Notes under the pieces: generated by a model
Told to the model about the DNA's origin: nothing
The model's database searches: none
What the model saw: only the letters and a program-made list of their open reading frames with translations
In this document: positions 18,429-27,355 of the stretch, one piece after another
How the letters are laid out: each line of letters begins with the position of its first letter
How positions within the stretch are numbered: the stretch's first letter is position 1
NCBI RefSeq assembly: GCF_039697315.1
Contig: NZ_CP155619.1
Location: 124,001 to 188,000 of the forward strand
Direction: 5' to 3'
DNA: 64,000 bases
From: Pseudomonas abietaniphila
GTDB lineage: Bacteria; Pseudomonadota; Gammaproteobacteria; Pseudomonadales; Pseudomonadaceae
Translations under genes and position numbers: made by a program

Positions 18429-19685
18429 ATGAGAATGAAGAGAGCACTGCAGTTAAACGCTTCACCCCTGCATAAAAAGATGCTGGCGATGCTCGCGGGC
18501 GTCATCGCACCGCTGGTGATCGGCGGCGTGTCGATGCCCGCCCACGCCGCGCCGAAGGATCACTACATCGTGTACCTGAGCCTCAGTTACAGCGGCAACG
18601 CGTGGCAATCGGAGGCTGCGAATCTGGTCAAGGCACTTGCGAAGACCCCGCCGTACGACAAGATGGTCGAGCTGCGCGAGGTCATTTCGGGCACGGATGT
18701 TCAGGCGCAGATTTCGGCGTACGAGAGCATCATCGCTGCGGGCGCCGACGGTGTGGTCAGTTTCCCGGTCTCGCCCACGGCGTTGAATCGCACGGTCAAG
18801 CGCGGCTGTGAAAAAGGCACCCTCTTCTACATGTACGACGCCACGGTCACCGAACCTTGCGCGTACAACGTCAGTTACATCACCGCCGGTTTCGGTGAGA
18901 ACACGGCCCAGGCGCTGGTCAACGAGCTGCACGGCAAAGGCAAGATCTTCCTGAGCCGTGGCGTGCCGGGCAACTCGGTGGACAAGCGTCACTACGACGG
19001 CGCCATGAGCGTGTTCAAGAAATACCCCGGCATCCAGATCGTTGCCGAGTACTACGGCTATTGGGATGACCGCACCACGCAACAGGAAACCGCCAAGGCG
19101 CTCGCGGCCCATCCCGACGTGGAAGGCATCTGGGCCCAGGCCGGTGAGAATGGCGCGCTCAAGGCGTTGATTGCTGCCAATCACAAGCTGATCCCCATGA
19201 CTGGCGAAAACTCCAACGGTTTCCGGCTCGGACTGGCCAACCCCGACTTCCAAGCCAAGGGCCTTCGCGGCGTCTCTTCCGGTTCACCACCAGCTGCAGC
19301 CGGCCTGGCGTTCAAGCTGTTGATGGAACAGTTGCAGGGCAAACGCGACATGAAGGTGCACAACATCGAGTACGCCTTACCATGGGTTCCGGCGGACAAG
19401 GTGAAGGTCTGCGAGGGCGACAAGGTGACGTCCGAATGCAACGTACTGGCGGAAGGCAAGGTCCCCGACTCGTTCGTGACCGAGGTTTTCGACCCGGTCC
19501 TGTTGCCGGAAATCTCGCTGCAATCAGCAACCGATGGCACCCCGACACCGGGCGCGACCATTCAGCCCTTGCCAGAAGACGCTGCGCGGGCCGCCGCCAA
19601 CGAGCCCGGCATCAACTGCGCCAAGTGCGATGCGCCTCCCGGGCTCTATCACCTGACCAAGACCAAGGCATTTGACGCGCAATAA
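18429..19685 (+). CDS. Sugar ABC transporter substrate-binding protein with C-terminal CxxC tail
   Basis: The 418-residue protein has a signal peptide (positively charged start, hydrophobic core AMLAGVIAPLVIGG, cleavage near AHAAP) and the periplasmic-binding-protein fold of the ribose type (GADGVVSFPVSP, GIWAQAGENGAL). It is about 100 residues longer than RbsB. The extra C-terminal part ends with INCAKCDAPPGLYHLTK, where two Cys form a CxxC pair, suggesting a disulfide. The gene is 48 bp after the permeases. The ligand is unknown. Confidence 0.88.
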   Translation: MRMKRALQLNASPLHKKMLAMLAGVIAPLVIGGVSMPAHAAPKDHYIVYLSLSYSGNAWQSEAANLVKALAKTPPYDKMVELREVISGTDVQAQISAYESIIAAGADGVVSFPVSPTALNRTVKRGCEKGTLFYMYDATVTEPCAYNVSYITAGFGENTAQALVNELHGKGKIFLSRGVPGNSVDKRHYDGAMSVFKKYPGIQIVAEYYGYWDDRTTQQETAKALAAHPDVEGIWAQAGENGALKALIAANHKLIPMTGENSNGFRLGLANPDFQAKGLRGVSSGSPPAAAGLAFKLLMEQLQGKRDMKVHNIEYALPWVPADKVKVCEGDKVTSECNVLAEGKVPDSFVTEVFDPVLLPEISLQSATDGTPTPGATIQPLPEDAARAAANEPGINCAKCDAPPGLYHLTKTKAFDAQ

Positions 19686-19732
19686 CCGGACGATGGCCCG
19701 AGCATTCGGGCTCGGGCCACGGGAGCCTGCAC

Positions 19733-20302
19733 ATGACGTTACTGTTGAACTCCAGCCGTTTCGGGCTCACGGAACGGGCGTACAAACAGGTCGAACCGCG
19801 GATGTCGGCCGAACCCGGCGTCGGCGTGCGCATCGATGAATGGGTCTTCTATGCCGCGCGCATTCGTCCGCACTACGACCGCCTCAACGGCATCGTCGGC
19901 CAGCTCGCCGGGTTGCTGATTCTCGGGCAAGCCAGAAGCTGCTTCGAGGCGTACTACAACCTGGCCTCGACGCCTCTGGATCAGGTGGAGGAATGCCGCG
20001 ATGGCCTGCTGTCGATCCGCCCGCCTGCGCAGGCTGCCGGTCATCACCGGCATCTGTGCAAAGCCGCCGCGCAGGTCGAGGACATCGCGCGTTCATTGCG
20101 TCGTACGGTCAATTGCCCTGAGGAACTGAGGCTTGAAATCCCGCGTATGGTGACGGCGCTGGAAGCGACGTGCGCGATGCTCAGGTGCGCCGCCGACCCT
20201 GAAGTCAGGCTTCAAACCATCGATTTTGCGCAGGGCTGTGCCTGCTGTATCCCTTTGCAAGCACTTGATTCTTCTCAGCTCGACCTCCCTTTCACCCCAT
20301 AA
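19733..20302 (+). CDS. Protein of unknown function in the catabolic operon
   Basis: The 189-residue product has no signal peptide and no family I recognise. It looks mainly helical and contains six Cys in the last two thirds, including a CACC cluster (about 171-174). It is flanked closely on both sides (47 bp and 16 bp) by genes of the transporter and the lactonase-like enzyme, with consistent codon use, so it is very likely a true member of the operon. It could be an accessory or metal-binding protein; I cannot tell. Confidence 0.75.
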   Translation: MTLLLNSSRFGLTERAYKQVEPRMSAEPGVGVRIDEWVFYAARIRPHYDRLNGIVGQLAGLLILGQARSCFEAYYNLASTPLDQVEECRDGLLSIRPPAQAAGHHRHLCKAAAQVEDIARSLRRTVNCPEELRLEIPRMVTALEATCAMLRCAADPEVRLQTIDFAQGCACCIPLQALDSSQLDLPFTP

Positions 20303-20318
20303 AAACAACAGGTGATTT

Positions 20319-21236
20319 ATGTCAGGCAATGCTTATTCCATCTGGGTGCTCGAATACAGCGCCGTGATCAACTACCCGGTCAGCGGCATCATCTTCGGCG
20401 CGCATAACCAGGGCGTTCGCAAACTGCCGTACTGCTACGTCCTGATTCAGGGCCACGGCAAGAACATCCTCGTGGACGTGGGCTACAACAGCAAAGAATA
20501 CGGCGCCTATCTGGAGCAGAAATTCGGCGTCGGCAACTGGCATTCGCCCGCCACGGTGCTGGGCAATTGCGGCCTGACGCCTGAGGACATCGACACGGTC
20601 ATCCTGACTCACGCCCACTTCGACCATCTGGGCAACACCGATGCGTTTCCCAACGCGACGTTTTACATCCAGGAAAAAGAACTCGCCAAGTGGATCTGGG
20701 TGATGTCGCTGCCGCAGCGTCACCAGAACTGGATGATGATCGCCACCGACCCGTCCGACGTGCTGCGCGCCGTGAATCTGGTCAAGGACGGCCGACTGAA
20801 ATGCATCGACGGCGACGTCGCCGACTTTCTGCCAGGTATTGACCTGCACGTCGCCTACGACAGCCACACCTTTGCATCGATGTGGGTGCATGTGCGCAAC
20901 GACCTTGCGCGGGAATCCCAGGACTCGTGGGTGCTGGCGGGCGATCTGGTCTACAGCTATGACAACTTCCTCTCCGAGGCCCAGGTGGCGAACGGCGAGG
21001 TGCGGGGTGAGTTGGCGATCACGCCGGTGGGGCTCGCATCGGGCAGCCAGACCAATCTGGTGCTGGCGACCGAGCAAATGCTCAAGGTCGTCGACTACGA
21101 GCCTAAACGGCTGATCCCGATCCATGAAGAACGCTTGAAAGACGTATTTCCGTCAAGACTGACTGCCCAGGGACTCCAGGTGACAGAGATCTGCCTGGGC
21201 GATCAACAGACCTCAAAGGTGGCCAACAATGCATGA
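20319..21236 (+). CDS. Metallo-beta-lactamase-fold hydrolase, N-acyl-homoserine-lactonase-like
   Basis: The 305-residue cytosolic protein has the zinc-binding HxHxDH motif (His98, His100, Asp102, His103 in THAHFDHLGN), a further GDLVYSYDN region and a late His in LIPIHEERL. This matches the AHL-lactonase (AttM/AiiA-like) branch. In this operon, with a sugar importer and polyol/sugar-acid dehydrogenases, I infer hydrolysis of a sugar lactone rather than quorum quenching. Its end overlaps the start of the next gene by 8 bp. Confidence 0.85.
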   Translation: MSGNAYSIWVLEYSAVINYPVSGIIFGAHNQGVRKLPYCYVLIQGHGKNILVDVGYNSKEYGAYLEQKFGVGNWHSPATVLGNCGLTPEDIDTVILTHAHFDHLGNTDAFPNATFYIQEKELAKWIWVMSLPQRHQNWMMIATDPSDVLRAVNLVKDGRLKCIDGDVADFLPGIDLHVAYDSHTFASMWVHVRNDLARESQDSWVLAGDLVYSYDNFLSEAQVANGEVRGELAITPVGLASGSQTNLVLATEQMLKVVDYEPKRLIPIHEERLKDVFPSRLTAQGLQVTEICLGDQQTSKVANNA

Positions 21237-22191
21237 ACTTGACTCCCTGACCCAGGGCCGGCCCATTGCAATCGTCGGCGCGGGCCTGGTCGGCGCCGGC
21301 TGGGCACTGGTCTTTGCCCGGGCGGGACTCGCCGTTCGGATCTATGACGCAAACCCGGCGATTTCCAACGCCTCGGTCCCGTTGATCGCGCGGCAGATCG
21401 CAGACCTCACCGAGTTTGGCTTGTTGTCAGAACCTGCCGAGTCCATCCTCGCGCGCCTGACCGTGTGCGACACTTTGGAACAGGCCGTCAGCGGTGCATC
21501 GTATGTCCAGGAATCGATTCTGGAACGCACCGACGTCAAACGGGCGCTTATGCTTGAACTGGACGCCCTCGCCGGTCCCGACCTGATCATCGGGAGCTCC
21601 ACGTCGGGTATTCCCGCCTCGGCGTTCGCATCGGATTTGAGCATTTCTTCGCGGGTCATCATTGCTCATCCGGTCAACCCGCCGTACCTCGTGCCCGTGG
21701 TTGAAATCGTACCCTCGCCTGACACCTCGTCGTCGGTCATCGCCTTCACGGCGTCGCTGATGGAGGCCGTGGGCCAAAGCGTCGTGCATGTGCGCAAAGA
21801 GGTGCCCGGCTTCGTGCTCAATCGCCTTCAGGCGGTACTGCTGCGCGAGGCCTGGGCACTGGTGGAAGAAGGCGTCGCGACCTGTGAAGACATCGATAAA
21901 ACCGTGCGCGACGGGCTGGGCTGGCGTTGGTCGTTCATGGGGCCGTTCGAAACCATCGACCTGAATGCCGTCGGCGGTGTGGCTGATTATGCGCAACGTC
22001 TCGGGCCGCTCTATCGCGGCATTGCCGACTCGCGCTCCCACGAAGCAGAGTGGAGCCCTGAACTGATCAAGACCGTGGAAGACCAGCGCCGCACGTTTCT
22101 CGATTTCGGTGAACTGGAGACACGCCGTGCATGGCGCGACCGCCAGCTCATGGCGTTCAGCGCGCAGCGGCGCAAGACCGATCAGCGCTGA
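21229..22191 (+). CDS. 3-hydroxyacid dehydrogenase of the lambda-crystallin / L-gulonate 3-dehydrogenase type
   Basis: The 320-residue NAD-dependent dehydrogenase has the Rossmann motif GAGLVGAGWA, the catalytic-region AHPVNPPYLVPVVEIVP, GFVLNRLQAVLLREAW and MGPFETIDLN, and a C-terminal WRDRQLM block. The order and wording of these blocks match eukaryotic lambda-crystallin (L-gulonate 3-dehydrogenase) better than fatty-acid HADH. It would oxidise a 3-hydroxy group of a sugar acid. It is the last gene of the plus-strand operon and is followed by a perfect hairpin. Confidence 0.85.
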   Translation: MHELDSLTQGRPIAIVGAGLVGAGWALVFARAGLAVRIYDANPAISNASVPLIARQIADLTEFGLLSEPAESILARLTVCDTLEQAVSGASYVQESILERTDVKRALMLELDALAGPDLIIGSSTSGIPASAFASDLSISSRVIIAHPVNPPYLVPVVEIVPSPDTSSSVIAFTASLMEAVGQSVVHVRKEVPGFVLNRLQAVLLREAWALVEEGVATCEDIDKTVRDGLGWRWSFMGPFETIDLNAVGGVADYAQRLGPLYRGIADSRSHEAEWSPELIKTVEDQRRTFLDFGELETRRAWRDRQLMAFSAQRRKTDQR

Positions 22192-22211
22192 TGAACTGAC
22201 CCTCTAAAAGG

Positions 22212-22231
22212 CGGCCCTCACCTGAGGGCCG
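22212..22231. terminator. Hairpin between convergent operons
   Basis: CGGCCCTCA CC TGAGGGCCG is a perfect 9-bp stem with a 2-nt loop, preceded by AAAAGG and followed by TTTG. It sits between the two converging transcripts and may serve both. Confidence 0.75.
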
Positions 22232-22237
22232 TTTGCG

Positions 22238-23059
22238 TTATTGCGCGGTCCAGCCACCGTCGACTTTCAATGCGGTGCCGGTGACCATCCTTGCCGCAGG
22301 CCCTGCGAGGTACAACGCCCCGCCGACGATGTCTGCCATCGTTGCCATGTGCCCCATCGGAATCTTCGACACCAGAAAGGCTTCCTTCTCCGGCGTGTCG
22401 ACGATCTTGCGCACCATCGGCGTATCGACGAAGGTCGGGCACAGCGTGTTCACCCGGATGCCCTGCCCGGCCAGTTCGACCGCCATGGCCTTGGTCAGGC
22501 CTTCGATGGCGTGCTTGGTCATGCAGTACACCGTGCGATTAGGCGACCCGACGTGCCCCATCTGGGAAGACACATTGATGATGACTCCAGCGTCGGGCCC
22601 GGTATTAGCCAGCATCTTCTGCACCGCCGCTTGCGCGGTGACGAAGCACGCGCGCACGTTCAGGTTGAGCATGGTGTCCAGGTGTTCATCCGTGACCTCC
22701 AGCATAGGCTCGGGGTAATTAGTGCCCGCGTTGTTCACCAGGATGTCGAGCTGTGGGAGATCACCAATGACCGCCCGGATGGCGGTGCTGTCGGTGACAT
22801 CGCAGACCGCCGTCCGCACGCTGCCGCCTCGCCGGCGAATGACGTCCGCAACCTGATCCAGATTGGCTTGCGTTCGGGCGACCAGCACCAGATCGGCCCC
22901 TGCTGCACTGAAGGCCAGTGCAACGCCCGCGCCGATGCCGGAACCGGCGCCCGTGATCAGGGCGACCTTTCCATCAAGTCGAAAAGAAGGCATCCCCAAG
23001 GTGTCGAATTCGCCTGCCAAGTCACTGTCCTCTAGCGGTATAAGATTTTGCTCGCACAT
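22238..23059 (-). CDS. Short-chain dehydrogenase/reductase
   Basis: The 273-residue NAD(P)-dependent enzyme has the classical SDR motifs: TGAGSGIG (cofactor), NNAG, catalytic Ser in INVSSQ, YCMTK (YxxxK) and a C-terminal VDGGWTAQ. SDRs of this length oxidise a secondary alcohol of a sugar, polyol or hydroxyacid. A second start, ATG 22993 just before SFRLDGKVALITG, would remove 22 residues with no homology and may be the true one. It is 51 bp downstream of the HisD/HpsN-like gene in one operon. Confidence 0.88.
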   Translation of the reverse strand: MCEQNLIPLEDSDLAGEFDTLGMPSFRLDGKVALITGAGSGIGAGVALAFSAAGADLVLVARTQANLDQVADVIRRRGGSVRTAVCDVTDSTAIRAVIGDLPQLDILVNNAGTNYPEPMLEVTDEHLDTMLNLNVRACFVTAQAAVQKMLANTGPDAGVIINVSSQMGHVGSPNRTVYCMTKHAIEGLTKAMAVELAGQGIRVNTLCPTFVDTPMVRKIVDTPEKEAFLVSKIPMGHMATMADIVGGALYLAGPAARMVTGTALKVDGGWTAQ

Positions 23060-23110
23060 CCGGGCGGCTCGCCAAGGCGGCGTTACCGCCCTCCCGTCAC
23101 TTTTGCTGGC

Positions 23111-24418
23111 CTATTCGGCAATGCCCGCGTACGGCACCGCGCGCTTGCCGTAACGCCTTACACGAATATTGGCCTGCTCCCCATGGCCGGCAAACCCTTC
23201 CAGTGCACACAGCCGCGAACAGTACGCACCAATCATCGCTGACGCTTCGTCAGTCATGACTTTTTGATAGGTGCAGGTTTTCAGGAATTTACCGACCCAC
23301 AGCCCACCGGTATAGCGCGCGGCCTTGCGGGTCGGCAACGTGTGGTTGGTGCCGATGGCCTTGTCGCCGAAGGCCACGTTGGTGCGCGGCCCCAGGAATA
23401 GCGCGCCGTAGTTGCGCATGTTCGCCAGGAACCAGTCCGGGTCCCTGGTCATGACTTGTACATGCTCGAAAGCAAGGTCGTTGGCGATGGCGAGCATCTC
23501 TTCATCGCTGTCAGCCACGATGACCTCACCAAAGCTGTGCCAGGATTTGCGCGCGATATCGGCCGTTGGAAGGATCTCAAGCAAGCGCTCGATCTCAGCC
23601 AGTGTGTCGCGCGCCAGCGATTCGGACGTGGTCAGCAGCACCGCAGGCGAGTCGGGCCCGTGTTCTGCCTGGCCCAGCAAGTCTGTCGCGCACAGTTCGC
23701 CGTCCACGCTGTCGTCGGCAATCACCAGGGTTTCCGTCGGCCCGGCGAACAGATCAATGCCCACCCGACCAAAGAGTTGGCGTTTCGCCTCGGCCACGAA
23801 GGCGTTGCCGGGGCCAACCAGAATGTCGACAGGTTTGATGCTCTGGGTGCCTATCGCCATGGCGGCGACCGCCTGAATACCGCCCAGGCAGTAGATCTCG
23901 TCGGCACCAGCCATGTGCTGTGCAACAACGATTGCAGGCGCGGGTTTGCCGTTGAACGGTGGCGCGGCCGTCATGACGCGCGGCACGCCCGCCACCTTGG
24001 CGGTGATGATGGACATATGCGCGGACGCCAGCAGCGGGTATTTTCCGCCCGGCACGTAGCAGCCCGCAGCATTCACCGGCAGGTTTTTATGCCCAAGAAT
24101 GACGCCCGGCAGGGTCTCGATTTCGATGTCTTGAATACTGTCGCGCTGGTGTTGGGCAAAATTGCGCACCTGGGTTTGCGCGAACCGGATGTCTTCCAGA
24201 TCACGCGGCGTGAGTTGCGCGTAGCAGGCGTCGATCTCTTCGGAGGTCAGTCGATAGCTGTCACGGTCCATCTTGTCGAACTTGATGGCAAGCTCACGGA
24301 CCGCCACGTCACCACGGGCCTCCACGTCAGCGAGGATCGCTTCGACGGTGTCACGCACCTGGCGGTCGGCAGATTTTATCGCTTCTGCTTCGGCCCCCTT
24401 CTTTAGCCACTTAGCCAT
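23111..24418 (-). CDS. Histidinol-dehydrogenase-family enzyme (HpsN-like)
   Basis: The 435-residue zinc-dependent dehydrogenase keeps the HisD catalytic set: Gln and His in [12 protein letters not shown], the Glu-His pair in AFEHVQV, Asp in [14 protein letters not shown] and the late His in [11 protein letters not shown]. HisD oxidises an alcohol to an acid in two NAD-linked steps. The neighbours have nothing to do with histidine synthesis, and the sequence resembles sulfopropanediol 3-dehydrogenase (HpsN), a catabolic branch acting on a primary alcohol. The true substrate here is open. It is the first gene of a minus-strand operon, with the palindromic operator 36 bp before the start. Confidence 0.85.
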   Translation of the reverse strand: MAKWLKKGAEAEAIKSADRQVRDTVEAILADVEARGDVAVRELAIKFDKMDRDSYRLTSEEIDACYAQLTPRDLEDIRFAQTQVRNFAQHQRDSIQDIEIETLPGVILGHKNLPVNAAGCYVPGGKYPLLASAHMSIITAKVAGVPRVMTAAPPFNGKPAPAIVVAQHMAGADEIYCLGGIQAVAAMAIGTQSIKPVDILVGPGNAFVAEAKRQLFGRVGIDLFAGPTETLVIADDSVDGELCATDLLGQAEHGPDSPAVLLTTSESLARDTLAEIERLLEILPTADIARKSWHSFGEVIVADSDEEMLAIANDLAFEHVQVMTRDPDWFLANMRNYGALFLGPRTNVAFGDKAIGTNHTLPTRKAARYTGGLWVGKFLKTCTYQKVMTDEASAMIGAYCSRLCALEGFAGHGEQANIRVRRYGKRAVPYAGIAE

Positions 24419-24453
24419 TTGCAGTCTCCAGAATTGTTATTGTTGATGGACGA

Positions 24454-24469
24454 TTGCATACGCATGCAA
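24454..24469. promoter_or_regulatory. Candidate operator, copy 2 (TTGCATACGCATGCAA)
   Basis: A 16-bp near-palindrome (14 of 16 positions symmetric) located 36-51 bp before the HpsN-like start codon. It differs by one base from the reverse complement of the element at 14695-14710 before the transporter operon. One regulator probably controls both outer promoters of the island. Confidence 0.7.
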
Positions 24470-24551
24470 ACTCATCATAGAAGACCGCAAAGGGTTTTGA
24501 AAGCCAAGGGTGCGAACGGTCGTGAAATGATTTCAGGCGCGACAGTCGCCG

Positions 24552-25508
24552 TCAGCCAATCACCTCGGCGTAAACGTTTCGATCAATGTTGGCACCCGAC
24601 AGGATCACGCCGACTTTTTTGCCTTTCATCGCCTCACCCTCCTGCATCAACGCCGCCAGCGCTGCAGCGCCTGCACCTTCAGCCAGATTGTGGGTGTCGC
24701 TGTAGTAAACGCGCATGGCCTCGGCAATCTCCTCGTCGCCGACCGAGACAACGCGTTGCGCGCCTTCTTTATAAATGGCAAATGCTTCCGGAATCGGATC
24801 GCGAACCGCCAACCCGTCGGCAAAAGTGTTCGCCGACGCGGTTTGGCGCACTACCCCCGCCTCGAACGATTGCCTGGCCGCGTCCGCTTCAGTGGACACC
24901 ACGCCGACCACGCGGGTGTTCAGCTGCAATGCGTCACGCACGGCGATCACCCCGCAAATGCCCGAACCGCAACCAATGGGCACATAGACGGTGTGCAGGT
25001 CGGGTGCGGCGGTGAACAACTCCAGCGCATACGTCGCCACACCTTTGACCAAAGCCGGGTGGTAAGGCGGCACCAGGAAAAGGTCATGGGTTTTCGCCAG
25101 TCGCGCGGCTTCTCCACGGGCTACGTCGAAGTCCCGGCCGTACTCCACGACTTCCCCACCAAAACCGCGCATGGCGTTGTTCTTCTCCACGGAATTACCA
25201 ACTGGCACCACGATCAACGCCCGCATCCCCGCTGCATGGGCCGCCATCGCGAGGCTCTGCCCGTGATTGCCGCGGGTGGCCGTGACGATGCCCTCAACGT
25301 CCGGGTGCGCGTGTTTCAGCCACTGCATGAAGGTGATACCACCGCGCACCTTGAAGGCCCCCGTAGGCGTGTGGTTTTCGTGTTTGACCCATACGGTGCA
25401 GCCCAGTCGTTCAGCGAGCAAAGGCCACGCGTATTGAGGCGTGGCAGGCATCACGCGGTACACCTGTCGGGCGGCATCTTCTAGGTCTTCACGAGTCAGT
25501 CGGTGCAT
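24552..25508 (-). CDS. PLP-dependent threonine/serine dehydratase family protein
   Basis: The 318-residue protein belongs to the fold-type II PLP enzymes. The Schiff-base Lys is in PTGAFKVRGG (about residue 53) and the phosphate-binding glycine loop is GCGSGICG. It is short and lacks the regulatory ACT domain, like catabolic threonine dehydratase or the EutB-type dehydratase of hydroxyectoine use; which applies is uncertain. The start ATG 25508 has a strong GGAGGAAA site; a longer frame from 25631 is unsupported. It is divergent from an AraC regulator 108 bp away that probably controls it. Confidence 0.85.
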   Translation of the reverse strand: MHRLTREDLEDAARQVYRVMPATPQYAWPLLAERLGCTVWVKHENHTPTGAFKVRGGITFMQWLKHAHPDVEGIVTATRGNHGQSLAMAAHAAGMRALIVVPVGNSVEKNNAMRGFGGEVVEYGRDFDVARGEAARLAKTHDLFLVPPYHPALVKGVATYALELFTAAPDLHTVYVPIGCGSGICGVIAVRDALQLNTRVVGVVSTEADAARQSFEAGVVRQTASANTFADGLAVRDPIPEAFAIYKEGAQRVVSVGDEEIAEAMRVYYSDTHNLAEGAGAAALAALMQEGEAMKGKKVGVILSGANIDRNVYAEVIG

Positions 25509-25616
25509 GGTTTCCTCCAGCGTTCTGTTTGGTCGCAGTCTAGGCACCGAGCGGTGTCGCAGGCTTTCAAAAAACCCACCTGACCTTTGGGCAGATTCTT
25601 GAGTACTATCGCGCTT

Positions 25617-26414
25617 ATGAGCCGTCCACACCGCGCCACCTCATCGCCCGTTGCCGAACCGGTCCGCCGCGTCGATGCGGGGTCGTGGACGATCGAATTG
25701 CTTCCGGCCTCCCCTTACGAAGCACGCTACGTCGCAACCCAGTCCAGCGTCGGTTTTGCGTTCGACAGTCAGCGGGGTACACACGCCATTGGCAGCGACC
25801 ACCTCCGTCCGTTCGCTGCCGTGCCCAACGGCCTGGCGTTTGTGCCGGCGGGTTGCGACGTGTTTTCAGCGTCGCCCGACGGCGGTGAATACCTGTTGCT
25901 CAAACGCAACGACGGGGGGGCGTTGATCGGCGACCAAGCGTTCAACAACCTGGTCGACGCTCAGGCCATTCGCCTAGCACTCCGTATGCGCAATGCTTTG
26001 TTGCGTGCATCGGTCAATGATGACTGGGAGGCCTGGGCCATTGCCCTTACGGAACGGGCCATTCAGTCCCCCTCAAGCTTCCCTGCATCAAGTTCGGCAA
26101 TGACCAGTAAGCGATTACGTTTACTCGATGAGTACATCGACTCAGGGCTTGATCGCCCTTTGAGCGTTCAAACCATGGCAAATCTGCTGGGATTGTCCGA
26201 GGGCTACTTCATGCGCGCCTTTACCCAGGCGACCGGGAAAAGCCCCCACAGCTACCTCATCGACCGCCGCGTAGCCCGCGCCCGCGCACTGCTGCGCGAC
26301 GCCTCCGTCAGCGTCGCGGACATCGCACACGCGTGCGGCTTTTCCTCACAGGCACACCTCGCGACGACCTTCAGGCAGCGGCTGGGTGTGAGTCCGTCGC
26401 AATTGCGGGGGTGA
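25617..26414 (+). CDS. AraC-family transcriptional regulator
   Basis: The 265-residue protein has an N-terminal cupin-like sensing part and a C-terminal AraC domain with two helix-turn-helices (MANLLGLSEGYFMRAF and IAHACGFSSQAHLATTFRQ). ATG 25617 is used; an upstream TTG at 25587 is in frame but less likely. It is divergently arranged with the PLP dehydratase and may sense an amino acid. Confidence 0.88.
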   Translation: MSRPHRATSSPVAEPVRRVDAGSWTIELLPASPYEARYVATQSSVGFAFDSQRGTHAIGSDHLRPFAAVPNGLAFVPAGCDVFSASPDGGEYLLLKRNDGGALIGDQAFNNLVDAQAIRLALRMRNALLRASVNDDWEAWAIALTERAIQSPSSFPASSSAMTSKRLRLLDEYIDSGLDRPLSVQTMANLLGLSEGYFMRAFTQATGKSPHSYLIDRRVARARALLRDASVSVADIAHACGFSSQAHLATTFRQRLGVSPSQLRG

Positions 26415-27355
26415 GCGTAGAAAGGGTTTCAAAGCTGGTCAGCGTTGGACCTGCATCGCGCCAACACTGTGGGAGCCGAACTTGGTCTGGGCCGCATCCC
26501 GACGAACACTGAGTGTCAGGGACTGCAAATGCGGCTGCCTGTCCCGGCCTCTTCGTGAGCAAGCTCACTCCCACAGGTTTCGTGTTCAGCCAGTGACAGG
26601 AATTCTGCACCCAGACAGCGCAAAGCGCGCTTCGCTCTTGATCTTCATACCGCAGCAGCCCAGACACCACAAAACGCGACTTGGGTGCAGGCTGAACGCA
26701 GGCGGCGCGGAGTGGGTCGAGCGGCATGGATGCCGCGAGAGCGCTGCTAGGACATGGATGTCCGTTCAGCGCGGGCCCACGGAGCGTCGCCGGAGTGAAG
26801 GGACTCCGACGAAGGAGGAGCCCAACCAGGAGCATAAGACCCTTGGTTACTTGGGGTCTTTTCAAGTAACCCGCCGAAGGCGGAACAGTTTGGACGTTAG
26901 GACAAACCAAACCATCAGCGTCACCTCAAATCGTGGAAATGCACACCCTACAAGCGAGCTTGGTCTTAACCGCATACGAACGAAGACTGAGTTCCAGACA
27001 CTGAATACGTGACTGCCCCGCACCGGCCTCTTCGTGAGCAAGCTCACTCCCACAGGTTCTGTGTCCGCCGGAATGTTGCGGTCATCGAGCCCACGGAGCC
27101 CACGCAACGGTCAGCTGGCACGCCCCAATCACTGTGGGAGCGAGCTTGCTCGCGAAGACTGAGTGTCAGGCACCACAAATGCGGCTGCCTGTCCCGGCCT
27201 CTTAAACCGGATGCGGCCCAGACCAAGCTCACTCCCACAGGTCTGAATCGTTGGGGAAATAGCCGCCAACCTCCTCCAGAGCACGTTCACTCCCACTGCC
27301 CGGATTTAGCCGGGCGCCTATCGCAAGCAACACGGCGGGCGCTGATCCGGATTTC
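26415..27355. repeat. Repeat-rich intergenic region (REPINs and dispersed element)
   Basis: No gene is supported. A REPIN spans 26467-26576 (CTGTGGGAG...CTCCCACAG). A dispersed element fills 26577-26798 and is about 85-90 percent like 36136-36358. A REP half lies at about 27030-27057 and another REPIN at 27132-27240. The ORFs on both strands, including frames rich in Arg, Gly and Pro, repeat with these elements and should not be taken as proteins. Confidence 0.85.

Noticed and set aside
20319..21236. Dedicated quorum-quenching operon
   Set aside because: No AHL synthase or LuxR gene is near and the operon is metabolic in content.
14817..22191. Fatty-acid beta-oxidation role for the 3-hydroxyacyl-type dehydrogenase
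   Set aside because: The blocks match lambda-crystallin rather than FadB-type enzymes, and the operon carries a sugar importer.
23111..24418. Histidine biosynthesis hisD
   Set aside because: No other his genes nearby and the context is catabolic; family similarity fits HpsN-like enzymes.
26415..27355. Several 60-180-codon ORFs on both strands
   Set aside because: They coincide with REP and dispersed repeats and recur with them at 36.1-36.4 kb; no start signals.
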